This document shows, in pieces, positions 49,201-64,000 of a stretch of 64,000 nt of DNA. Each line of letters starts with the position of its first letter. Positions within the stretch are counted from its first letter, which is position 1. The notes below the pieces were generated by a model. The model saw only the letters and a program-made list of their open reading frames with translations, did not search any database and was not told where the DNA came from. This stretch comes from Lota lota (taxonomy: Eukaryota; Chordata; Actinopteri; Gadiformes; Lotidae): positions 1,646,501-1,710,500 of the forward strand of contig JACYXH010000826.1 of NCBI GenBank assembly GCA_026745465.1. The letters are read 5' to 3'. Made by a program: the position numbers and the translations under genes.

Positions 49201-52200
49201 TATGTGCACCGTATCTTTATCATGGGTTTCAGCTATTTTCATTACCTCTTTTAATCCTCTTTCACCCTTCTGTGTTCTTCATCCTTCCCTTTGTCCTCTT
49301 AAGTTTCACTACTTCTTTTGATTAACCTTTTAACTACCAGCCCCTTTTTTAAATGACATGTCTAAATGTCTCAGCTTATAACTCAGTACTCCGTAGGAGG
49401 GGCAAGGGGCACAGTCGTTTTAATTAACAGGTCTTGACAAAGTCACTGCTGTTCTGAATGGTCAGAATCACAGACTGATTGACTTGGAGCATTGAGCTTC
49501 AGCTCATCGTTCTACGGCTCCTGCTGGGAGGACCAGAAGAAGTACGGTCTCTCCTATTCCGCTACTGTCCTTGGTATATTAAACAGTAAATAACAGTCAG
49601 CAGCACCTCATCTGCTTTTACTAATGTGTCTTGCTTTTTTTAACCGTCCTTTTTCAGAACTATATCTGTCTTTTATTGTATTGTTGTTGTGGGTGCTGTC
49701 CAATTTCCTTGTTAAGAGACAATAAAGATATCTTGAACTATAACCAAATATTTCATACACAGTACATTCATACATTCATACATTTTGCACATAGTGCAAA
49801 AGGAATGTAGTACTTTCACTTACCCTAACCCAGTGGTCGACGCATTTCACATTCACATCAACACCACCCACCGAGTATTGGAACCACAATGACGTCTTCT
49901 ACGCATCTCTCGGTCGCCATTACCAGAAGCTTACCAGTGCATGTGTGCTGGTCCTCGTCCAGAACATAACCAAGGCGACAGGAACAGTAGTGGCCTCCGA
50001 CGAAGTTGTGACAGAAGTGGCTACACTCTTGGCCTGACGGATACTCGCATTCATCGAAATCTGGGGGAGGGGGGGGGAGAGGTTTCAGAGGTTAAGGGGA
50101 ACAATATGGAATGCTTGAATATCAACAAAAAAAAAAGTAAGCCATTTTTCAGATGCAACACTAAAACAGCATTTGTTTTAATAAATAGGAACAGAAATTG
50201 TTAACTCTTAGGAGGGATGTAAAGCGGAATACAAACTCAACAAGGTAAATACATAGGTCCACTAAATCATGTTTAACTTGCAAGTACATAAGGGTCTTCC
50301 GATTCTGTATCCAGTAGGATACTTTCTGCTTGATAAAGCCATACGATAACACACCCAACACATAAACATATAAGGGCCTCTCTGATATGTTTTGAGTCCA
50401 GTAGTCTGCGTACCTTGGACTGTGTAAAAGGCTCTGAAGCCGGTGTGTCTCTCCGGGTTGGAGTAGTCCGAGCGGAAGGTCAGGGAGAGGCAGCCGCTGG
50501 CTGAGGACTGGAGCAGGGGGTTCACACTGGACTGCAGCTCTTCCAACGTCTTTTTGCCACAAAGACGGACAATTTTCTGTCCATCTGAATAGATCTAGAT
50601 GGAGAATATGTCGAGGGGGAGGGAAAAACTATTCCTTTGAGGGTCATGTACAAATAGTCGTGTTTTCACAATTTGAAACCAAACATGAAAAAGCTCACAT
50701 GGTGTGGCTGAGAAAACCAAGAAGAAGCATTTATGAAAGTGCAACACTCCTGCATGAAGTATATTTAGAGAGCATAGATGTCTGTTTGTGAGTCTACTCC
50801 TTTCAAAGTAAAGGCATACAATGAGTTGAGGTATTTTTGAAGAATTTAGGTATTTATGATCAAATATATTTGGTCCCAAAGATGAATATCATATGGTGTG
50901 ACACTGTTGTGATGTTTAAATGGTAATTATTTGGGCATCCTCATGTGTTTGATCATTCAGTTCTCTTCTGCACTCCAATTTCCCTTCTCATTCTCAACGT
51001 CTTTAAGTGAAATGCTTTGTACATAAAAGTAACAAATATAAATTAATCGTTTTTCCTTAAAACATATATATGTTGCAATGTTACAATGGGTATGCTTATC
51101 TATTGTAGACTAGCTAATAACTAGAAGTTCACAAAACATCATACGGTTTTGTCGCCACACCATTTGATTCCTTTGTCTTTGAACTACATGATATACACTA
51201 ACATTTCCTGCACACAGAATAACTATGTACTTTATTATTGAATGTTACAACAAAATAGTCCGTTTTTGCCATTGTTTTTTTTTGTTGTTAAGTTGTATTG
51301 TCCACCTTAAGACACGATGAACATTCAAACTGGTCACACATAAAGCCAGATATTTTGTTTTAAGAAAATGAACAACAGACACATTCAACGTCCTGAATGA
51401 TTGGCCAGTCCCCCAATACCGCAATTGAGCAAGCTGCTTCCTCGTGAGCAGCAGACTATTCCCTATATGGGGATTCAAACTGCTTCCTCATGAGCAGTAT
51501 TCTCTGTACATGAGGATTCAAACTAGTTCCTCATGAGCAGAATTCTCTACACATAGACATTCCATAATGACATGAGGGAGGCTTCGCCATAGGAAGGGAA
51601 CCATATGTAGGGCAGATCATGGGGATTGAGGAAGGGCGGAAAGAGCTGGAGGTGAACAACAGACAGCAACTTGCAAACAACGTAGTCAGATATTAGATTC
51701 CATCATTAACTTCAAGGAGTTTGTGAAATATCACTGCCCATGTTACAGCTTCTGTATTTTTTGTACTTTATAAATCATACAAATCTTTATGGGACATTCG
51801 GAAAATCATGGTATCAAGATAAGCTAAAGAATTTGTTTAGATTTATAACGGGAATTGTCAGAATTATTCTGAAATATAGAGTTGATGACAGGAGGTCTTA
51901 TTCTCTACCACGATTAAGAAAAATAACTTAGACATGAATTACTTAAGGAAGTATACCCAAATTTCAATAACTGTCATGTCACACTAATATGACAATTTAA
52001 GGGCACTAATACACCATTTTAGCATTTTAGATGATCAAATACATTTGGCCGTTGTCTGTTCAACATGACTTCATATTTTTCAGTCCTCATAATTATAGCT
52101 AAAACCACATACCTGTTTAGGCTTCAACGTTAACACCCATGCGCATTTAAAAGAGATATGAATATGTGGTTACTGACCTCCAAAGCATCATTCTCGCAGT

Positions 52201-52368
52201 TGTGGCTGTCCTCCAGGTCTAGGTGGGTGAGGCTGAGGGTGAGAAGGTGGGCTTTTGGGGCACACTTGGTCCATTCCAGCTTGGATAAGGGCTGGTAGCC
52301 ACGGGGGAAGCCGGGGGAGTTGACCCAGCCCGACAGATGAGCGCTGGCCCTGCAGGAGGCCAGGAGGG
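46239..52368 (-). CDS. c1s: Complement C1s-like serine protease (signal exon not found)
   Basis: Secreted protease expected to pair with C1r and cleave C4 and C2. Exons, minus strand: 52368-52178, 50594-50414, 50060-49935, 48905-48718, 48365-48215, 48060-47945, 47808-47739, 47623-47495, 47319-47245, 47065-46239 (TGA); phases join, 683 residues plus a missing first exon (human 688). Order: end of signal peptide (LLASCRASA), CUB1, EGF (DFDEC, CSHFCHNFVGGHYCSC), CUB2 (YPDNSRCLY), two CCP, then a protease in one exon. Activation site GR/ILGG; His in TAAHVV, Asp in DNDIAL, specificity Asp in GKDSCS, Ser in DSGGP. The invariant Gly two before that Ser is Arg (CSRDSGG, codon CGA at 46449-46451), altering the oxyanion hole. 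The single-exon protease and EGF/CUB2 wording fit C1s; a C1r/C1s ancestral-type paralogue is possible. AATAAA lies about 125 bp after the stop. Confidence 0.86.
48906..49135. repeat. (GGA)n polypurine tract before c1s CUB2 exon
   Basis: About 230 bp of GGA/GGAA on the plus strand, that is a C/T tract on the sense strand running straight into the acceptor of the exon starting at 48905. Open frames across it are compositional. Confidence 0.93.
49640..49745 (+). mobile_element. LINE 3'-tail-like element in c1s intron
   Basis: GTTGTGGGTGCTGTCCAATT, CCTTGTTAAGAGACAATAAA and GATATCTTGAAC match a tail shared by common fish LINEs. No coding part is present. Confidence 0.6.
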
Positions 52369-53255
52369 CTAGACAGAGACTGCTAGGGTGGGGTCAGAAA
52401 GATACAGAACCTTAAAGAGACAAATTCATCTGTGTGGGAATTGGCAGGATGAACAAACGTTATACAAATGGTATACAAATGTAACACATGACAAAAGTAA
52501 GGGTTTTTCCCATCTAAGAATTAGTGTCATCATCCAAGACCCTAACTTATTTGTTTTCGAGTGGTACTTCTAGCTACCTGATGTGAATAGCACTATGCTG
52601 TAATATTACATATATTTCTTAAGAGTTTTAATAATTGGACCCACCTTAATCTTAACATGGTGATTCGACCCGATCTCTTCTAACTCTTCCACACTCTACC
52701 TTCCCTATTTTATAATATTTTACTTCCCTTGTCACTCCTAGAAGCCCGTTTTTTGTTTCGTTTCTATTTATTTTATAGCATAGTCAGCATTTTATGAATT
52801 CCATCAGTCTGTTTTTGTACTCTTGTTTTATGATGGATGTGTGAAATGATAGGAAGACTGTTGGACAGTTACAATAAGGCATTTACATTCACAACCAACA
52901 CTTTTGTATTCTCTCATAACCTAGGAAAAAGTGTGTAAAACAAAGGGAGGCTGATGGCAGGAAGGGGAGTAGCAGGCAGAGGAAGGGGCTCATTGTTCTG
53001 GGGTTGTTCACCTCTCCGTGTGCAACAGGATTCCTTGATACTACACTTCTGATAACACACTGGTCCAACAACCTTGCTCTGCCCGAGATAGAGATGATAA
53101 GAAACAGAGAGGGAAAATATAGATAGAAAGTTAGAGAGCGAGAGAGACTGAGAGAGCGCGGGAGAGACAGAGAGAGACAGAGACCGAGAGAGCGAGAGAG
53201 AGAGACTGAGAGAGAGAGAGATACCGAGAGAGAGCGACCGAGAGAAACCGAGTCA

Positions 53256-53292
<37 letters not shown>

Positions 53293-53597
53293 GGTGTGAG
53301 AGAGTGAGACAGGGGGAGGGGGGGGGGGGGGGGGGGGCGTGGCTGGCTACACATATTTTCCACTGTGCTGAAACAGAACACACAAGGGCAGTAGAAGTCA
53401 TATGCTAAGAACACAAGTGACTCATGATACCATGAGAACAGCAGGTGATCGCTTAGCCGTACGGAGAACTGAAAAGTATTAATTTACCAAAGGGAGGACA
53501 ACAGGAGGGAGAGAATCTGGAGTTTGACGGAGATCAACACTAAGCCACTACAGGAGACTGGAAGTGTCTGGGGAGAGTGGGTGGTGGGGGTCAAAAG
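52369..53597. other. Head-to-head interval between c1s-like gene and TNFRSF gene
   Basis: Should contain the 5' ends of both genes. I searched for a short signal exon of matching phase for each (phase 1 for the minus-strand gene, phase 2 for the plus-strand gene) and found none convincing. The GA/CA/poly-G block at 53100-53338 occupies the middle. Confidence 0.5.
53100..53338. repeat. (GA)n, (CA)n and poly-G cluster
   Basis: Impure GA repeat (53100-53250), CA repeat (53259-53289), then about 22 G (53316-53337). Confidence 0.92.
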
Positions 53598-56500
53598 GAT
53601 GATTTGTAAGCAAAACGAGTATAGTTCCCATGATGGAACCAGATGCTGTGCTCGCTGTCCCGCAGGTGTGTCTAACGTATGTGTATGTAACATGTATGCG
53701 TGTGTGTGTGTGTGTGTGTGTGTTTGTTCAATAATCTGCAACCTCTCATTGATTTGATTTTGTCAGCCTGATTCCTTTTCACAACTCTATCTCTGTGTGT
53801 TTCTTCCCCTTCTTCTTAGGAAAGTTTGTCAACAAAGACTGTGATTCAACCGGGGTCACTGAGTGTTCAGACTGTGGGCAAGAGCTTTACACAGCCACGA
53901 TGAACAACCTGGCTCAATGTATATTATGTACAAAATGCAACACCAGTAAGTGAAACCCTTTTTACACACAAATACACACACACACACGCACACATACACA
54001 CACACACACGCACACATACACACATAAGTGGACATACACACACTTATAACCAAACTGAGACCAAACCAAAGCCTTTTCATCCATTCCCCCAAATGGTCAT
54101 CACTGTGTTTACACTAATTGTGTATTTTAAGACATTTTAAGACACTGTAAGTATTGCCCATCCAGAGGGTTTTTTATTTTTAAAGTGAAAAATAAATACC
54201 AGGACCAGGCACTCAACATTCATGACATTATTAAAATACGAAAAAACACTTTTTTAAAGTTAGTTTAAATGGGTTCTTTCACCGTCTCTTTTCCAATGTG
54301 TGCCTTCAACTGTTTCCATTTGTGTTGTTGTAAAAGACCAGAAGGTGGTAAAGGAATGCCAGGCCCATGAGAACAGGCAGTGTGAATGCAACCAGGGCTT
54401 CTACTGTCATGATCCCAGCTGTGAACAATGTTTACGGGTCACCTCCTGTCCTCCGGGGGAAGGGGTAAAGGTTCAAGGTGAGTGGTGACTGTCTGTGATG
54501 TCAGTGTGAGTACACAGACACTAAAGGTGAATGTTGAACGTTAATGATGAGGACACAGGATAAAAGGACAGTGGGTAGTGTACAGTGTAGTGGTGGCTAA
54601 CCAAAAGGATGGGTTCCATCACCATGTCTAAAGCCTACCTACATGTAGGCAATAGGCATCCTAGAGCAGGCTGCCTAGCCCCATGAAAGACATGTATCTG
54701 AATTCATTGTAAGTCGTTTTGGATAAAGTGCTAAATTAATACAAATATTATAGTAACAGAAATAATGAGACACACTGTTACACTTCCAGCCACGGCGACA
54801 AATGATACAATCTGTCTTCCATGTGAAAGTGGGATGTTCAGCAATGTGTCAGACCACACTTCACCTTGTAAAAAACACACAAGGTGAGTTCAATTTGATT
54901 CTTTATTAGCTAGGCTATAATTGAATTAATTCATTTAAAGCATTCATCTAAGTTAAAATTGCAAAAAATGTAAAGCACTAATTGAATGAAATATTGTGTT
55001 CAGTGTGTTCAGTCAAACTACCCAGTAAAAGTTGCCAAAGTATAGGCGGACAAGTGCGCCGCAATAAAACCATTAATGGAGAGACTGGATGCATTGACTT
55101 GTGGATGGGCGTGACTTATTAAGAAACATTCTAGTTCTGATCTTATTTTTTAATGGAGCAGTTGAAAAGTTGAATAGTGCAGTTTTCAGTTGATGGGACT
55201 GTCTAGTTACTGTGTATTGTGTTGCAGTTGTGAAGAACAAGGGAGAATGCTGACAATTTCTGGAACCTATAGTGCTGATGCTGTCTGTGGTTCCTTCAAA
55301 TCTGGTAGGGTTTGACTGATTATAAAATTATGTTGGGAATACTATATTTTATACAGTATTTTATACTATTTTACTATATTTTAATACTAGACAGATTACT
55401 GTGCAACCTTTGAGGTAAAAATATTGCAATCCTCAAGTTATTGGGCAATTGATTATTATAATAACACCAGAGACATTTACAAAGTTATAAAATGTCTAAT
55501 ATGTACAATTCACTCCAGGGTTCATATTCTGAACCTAACAGACTTCCTTCTCCATTGTGTTATTTTCCTACATTACCCAAAATACTTTAATCCGCATCTT
55601 CTCCTTTATGGAGCACTTGGGATGCATCCCCAGTAACCCCAACATAAAAAATGACGCTTGTAAACATGCCTATGGACTCTCTTGAGTATTCCCCTTCCTG
55701 AAGTATTCCATTACGTGTCAAATTCAAAAGGATTTGACCCTGGTTAAAGCATACAGTAGTGTGTACCGTAAAGCTTAAATTTGTTCCCCATGTATTCACT
55801 GCCATTTTATTTTGCAATAATTACACATTTGTAAAGGGAATTAGATTGGCAGGCTTTGAAACTCACAAGCATACAAGTGGTCCTCCGTATCTGAATATGT
55901 ATTGACCTGTCCCTTCCTCATGTCTCCTGCTGTTTCTTCCAGGGTGTTCCTGGGAGTTACCAGCAGGCCTATGGTCTGGGCTGGTCTTGACCTCTCTCCT
56001 CGTGTTCCTTGGCCTGATCTTTTGGAGGATAAAACGCAAATCACGTAAAACAGGTAGGTGCTGTTTGTGAGCATGTTACGTGCACTCTGTGTGTCCTTCT
56101 GTGACTCTCAAATCCTCTTTTTTCTTTTCTGATCAATGATCACGTACCAACGGTGTCGGCTTACTGCTCAACATGAAAATGTCAGTTGCAATTGCCTTTG
56201 AAGTTGATCGCGTGGTTTCCCCCCAATGTTTCCTGTGTACAAAAGGTACAGCAAAGTCCCGCAAGACTGGTGCATATTTGTTGAAGACAATACGCTACTC
56301 AGTGGAACATCACAGATTACCTGAGAGAACATACCAGACAACAGAATTGGACAGACTGTCGGACTGTGTGGATGACCCAGGCAGGGCCGTTCAGCAAGTG
56401 AACGGCTTTTCAGTAGAGAACGTGTTGCCAGGTCACACATTTTGTAGACCAAGATGTAGACCAAACGTAGAATAAAATAGAAATGACAATAGTTTGTATT

Positions 56501-57960
56501 GTGATGAGGCGTTCGTCGTCACACGCACCACTACACAGCGGGAGGACACACAGACACGATGACAGACGAGGTGAAAAATGACGTATCAGGCGATGATTCA
56601 GTGACACAGACTGCTCAGTGATAAACTGTTGTGGGCAAACCACATCCCCTTCCACTACCGGTAATGCGTGGTTAATCACGGATGCGCGGTAAATGACGCT
56701 TGTGTTGCAGTGCATTTAACTTTTCTAACTGTTTCTTTTCAACTCTGGGCCTATCTAGTTTGGTATGGGGTTAGTATTAGTAGTAATATGTACACAGAGA
56801 TGTAGACTTAGACTTTACACAGGGCAGATAGGAGGTCACTCTGTTGGTGTAGTGACTAGGGGGTTACACTCCCAACCAAAAGTTACAGGGTTCGATCCCT
56901 TGAGCAAGAGCCCATACTCCTACCTGCGTCTTAATGGCGCCCATTTGAATTTGCTTGCTAAGTGTCTGCTTGATTACTAAACAGTTCTCAAAAGTAGATG
57001 AATGGTGAATGGAGGCACAATTGGGATTATACAAGGATAATATTTACAAAGGGCCCTATATGCCATGTAGGCTACTCGTCCTGTTGTATCCTGACATTTC
57101 TGATGAAAGGTGTACAAATACTAAAGTATTTTCAAAATGACCGTGAAAGGAAATACACAGAATACGAAATGATGAATTACATGATGTGCAAGGGATCAAT
57201 CCAGCAGACCAATTGCGGGCAATTCAGCATGTAAATCATAAGGTAAAGGTCCATGTGTTTACCTGGTCTGTCCATTGTCAGTGGTTTCCAGAGTTCCTGC
57301 TGATCCAGTGGCATCAGTAGGCCTACCGGTAGCCCACCTCTCCCCGCCTGGACCGTCCCCTCTAATGGACATCCAATGCCAGGAGAGCTGTGATCGCCCC
57401 TCACATATCACAGGTGACCAACTCTGCCAAGTAGGCCTACAACAGTCCCCCACATTCACAATAAAAAAACAGAGGAGCTTCTGCCATCATCCTCACCCAT
57501 AGATGGAGGTTGGGTGTATAAAACCCAATTCAATTGAAATACAAAGGCTAAACTAAGTCATCATCCTTACAGTTATTACCTTTAAAACAAATGCTCTCAT
57601 TCAGTTGTCAATGTAAATGTGGTCGTTACAGCAGCGCTGATTTAAAATATCCACACATCATTTGGCTTATATTCCATTACAATACATCACAAGTGTACAG
57701 TTTTATAGCACTAGAGCATTAGGCTGAAAAATGTGATATTGAATATAGATGTTTCTATCCTTTCTCCAGTGGACTGTAACTGCTGCGTCCTTGACCATGT
57801 CGTTGAAAATGACCTGCACAAAACGCAACCGGAATCGACCAGCTTTCCAAATCCCTTCAATTATGAAGACAACCTCACGAATGGGAGGCCAGATGACTTT
57901 ATAGAAACCTCGCACGCTATTCGTTCCGAACCTCAGGAGGACGAGTGGCGTGGTACGTGA
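53598..57960 (+). CDS. TNF-receptor superfamily member, LTBR/CD40-like (signal exon not found)
   Basis: Type I receptor without a death domain, expected to signal through TRAFs. Exons: 53598-53665, 53820-53945, 54337-54477, 54790-54883, 55228-55304, 55943-56053, optional 56246-56431 or -56475, 57282-57413, 57770-57960 (TGA). Four cysteine-rich repeats: CCARCPAGKF; CSDCGQELY to CTKCN; CECNQGFYCHDPSCEQC; CLPCESGMFSNVS to CGSF. The span GLVLTSLLVFLGLIFW is followed by RIKRKSRK. The CRD3-CRD4 wording is close to both CD40 and LTBR; position among 12p13.31 genes favours LTBR. All tail exons have phase 1 borders, so the 56246 exon may be skipped; if unspliced it ends in a TAA inside AATAAA (56471-56476). 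TYQTTE in that exon resembles a PxQxT TRAF-binding motif. The exact start of the first listed exon is uncertain. Confidence 0.8.
54620..54745 (+). mobile_element. SINE 3' part in TNFRSF intron
   Basis: CATGTATCTGAATTCATTGT, AAGTCGTTTTGGATAAAGTG and CTAAAT form the classic fish SINE tail; the head is degraded. Confidence 0.72.
56835..56965 (+). mobile_element. tRNA-derived SINE in TNFRSF intron
   Basis: A-box-like TGGTGTAGTGACTAGG at about 56844 and perfect B box GGTTCGATCCC at about 56889, then TTGAGCAAGAGCCC and a tail with CTAAGTGTCTGCT. A nearly complete tRNA-head SINE. Confidence 0.85.
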
Positions 57961-59121
57961 CAAGCAGTAGGCTACATAGACTCACTCCATAGACTCGATA
58001 CAAGTGGGTATATGAAGTAAATGAAAACGGACTCAAGGCTAAGGAATCTCTTCCCAGCACTGGGAGACATCGCCATTTCTTGAGAAAATGTAGCAATTAT
58101 GGAATCTCCACAGACGGGAATTTCTTAAATGTTGCCACTACGGCAGGAAGAGCACGTGTCTTCTGCTGCCCTCTTAAGGACGTCCATTGTAATGACAAAT
58201 CAATGAGTACCGGGAAAACGGCATCGCATGAACGTTTAGCAATTATTAATTAATAATTAATAATAATTCCTAACACATCATCCATTATTGGCGATGCAAA
58301 TCGCAGTAGGCTACTTAGTTACAAGATACCTTGGAATATTTGCATTAGCGCACAATGATGGTCCATGCTGGATTATTTATTCAAACAAATCACCACCAAA
58401 CTGATTTTAAGATACCGCATGAAATGGTAACCATTTCAACGATCAGCTATTTGAATGGAAACGACACATTTAATATAACATGTTTATAACAAAAACGGGA
58501 TTATGGATTACGTTTTTTCATGTTTGTTATCATAAACTAACACTAAGAATAACAAGTGTGTCAACATAATACGGGTACATTAGCCTACAATTTATTAAAC
58601 AAATCATGCAGTCTGACAACATTTACATTTTTCAAATGCATTATCTTTCAATTCAATGCCACCATCGACATATTTAGAACCAATACTGTTTATCCTTCCA
58701 CTTTTTGATCTGTGATCTGAAAATCACAAGGTCTAGTTGCTTTGCAAACTTTTCAATTGTTTGACAGTTTTATTAGATGTATTTGAATAAACAATACAAT
58801 ACCTGCCAATTCTGTGCAACATGAAAACATATTTTTACTCTTCTCTGTAGAAATGTCACTATGTCATTCCTACCGTTACATGTTTTCAGAAAAAACACTG
58901 GACAAATCTTCAACAACAAGACGCACAACAGTGGCTATAAATGCAAACTCCTTTAAATGATTTGATTTAATCCATACAATTATTTTGTAAAAAAATCAAG
59001 TAAAACCACTCACTTTAGTATACAGAGTACCAGGCTATTTTTTTGTCTTAAGACTAAAAAGGAAATGTATAGCAGTAATGTAAATGCATGTCTGGAAAGC
59101 TCCCCCACCCAGTTGGATGGT
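57961..59121. other. 3' regions of convergent TNFRSF gene and rbp5
   Basis: No coding exon recognised. AATAAA at 58787-58792 could end the TNFRSF transcript, and TTTATT at 58769-58774 (minus-strand AATAAA) could end rbp5, so the two 3' ends may meet or overlap here. Confidence 0.5.
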
Positions 59122-61194
<2,073 letters not shown>

Positions 61195-61954
61195 GGTTTT
61201 GCTCCGTCGAAGAAAGCGGAGCAGAGAATCCTAACGCACAGTTACAGTTACAGAGTAGGGTGCTTTTCTTTCTCCCTCTATTCTCCCTCTACTCAACTCT
61301 GTTGTGTTGTTATTTCCCGCCGGTGAACTCCCACGTTTGATATCAAATTCCTTTCTCGAACAACGCCTGAAATCTATTCCACTGTCTTGCAGAATCATCT
61401 ATCTTGCGACATGCACAACTGCGGAAATTACAAAGAGATCTCAATGTATTCAACCCTTGTCTGAGAATTGTAACGCTATTCATGCAGTCTGCATCCAAAA
61501 GCCCAATCCAAGTCGGCTACTAACTGAGACTCCTGGCAGACGAGCTCCTAAAGGAGAATAATACTGTGAGACAACATGCGGGGAAGGGGGTGTCGACTCG
61601 GGAGGGTGAGACCATTCATTATTTCGAAATGTGAGCTTTTACTTGAAAGGGGCGTTGCTTGAGATGGACAACACGTTGCCACTTACAGTTACGATCTGCA
61701 TGGCAGTATTGATTCATTGGTTCGTCGATTCGAATAAAGACAAACGCACACGTTACCCCACACGTTATTTTCAACAGATTTATGCATCATTAGTCATCCT
61801 ATACATTTTAAACAAGTGTCACTATCTATTGGTTTGAAACTCTTATTCAACTTGTCATTAACAAAAACTGTAATAAAAGATTGCATATCAACATACAACT
61901 ATAATGATATCATTTAATGAAATATGTTCCCGTCTTGAACTCTTCATCTTTTTT
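61195..61954. other. rbp5 upstream region and ptpn6 3' region
   Basis: No exon recognised. rbp5 and ptpn6 are on the same strand, so this 760-bp interval must hold the rbp5 promoter (just above 61194) and the ptpn6 3' untranslated region. No TATA box or clear polyadenylation signal was assigned. Confidence 0.5.

Positions 61955-64000
<2,046 letters not shown>

Noticed and set aside
52889..53401. 170-codon minus-strand frame as the missing c1s signal exon
   Set aside because: Frame is formed by GA, CA and poly-G repeats, and no donor of phase 1 follows its ATG.

Overview
This is a vertebrate nuclear window, almost certainly from a teleost fish. Its genes are split by introns with GT/AG boundaries, and CA/GT, GA/CT and poly-G repeats are very abundant. 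tRNA-derived SINE and LINE tails of types common in fish are present. No prokaryotic signature, CRISPR array or operon was seen. Ten protein genes could be assembled exon by exon with consistent codon phase, and every one has its closest named counterpart on human 12p13.31, so the window is a conserved-synteny, immune-rich block. Species cannot be fixed from the sequence alone. Layout: 1-9760 (+) plekhg6, a Rho-family GEF whose 5' end lies outside the window. 9761-14666 is gene-free and holds an inverted pair of tRNA-like tandem arrays around a LINE fragment. 14667-18546 (-) is a LAG3-like four-Ig receptor. 21743-23895 (+) is mrpl51. 25457-29705 (+) is vamp1, with its start codon split by intron 1 and a long repeat-rich 3' region. 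32094-37149 (-) is tapbpl (TAPBPR). 37735-44536 (-) is c1r. 46239-52368 (-) is a c1s-like protease whose first coding exon was not found. 53598-57960 (+) is a TNF-receptor family member of LTBR/CD40 type, also without its signal exon. 59122-61194 (-) is rbp5. 61955-64000 (-) holds the last three coding exons of ptpn6 (SHP-1), which continues past the window end. Function: C1r and C1s are the paired proteases of complement C1, TAPBPR edits MHC class I peptides, LAG3 and the TNFRSF member are lymphocyte receptors, and SHP-1 damps immunoreceptor signalling. mrpl51, vamp1, plekhg6 and rbp5 are neighbours with unrelated roles (mitochondrial translation, vesicle fusion, Rho signalling, retinol transport). 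The closest pair is c1r and tapbpl (586 bp from c1r stop to tapbpl ATG), with interferon-element-like motifs between them. I found no convincing wholly new biological system. The best leads are an oxyanion-hole Gly-to-Arg change in the C1s-like protease, introns inside the C1r protease domain, the inverted tRNA-like arrays, and transposons or long pyrimidine tracts lying directly against splice sites.
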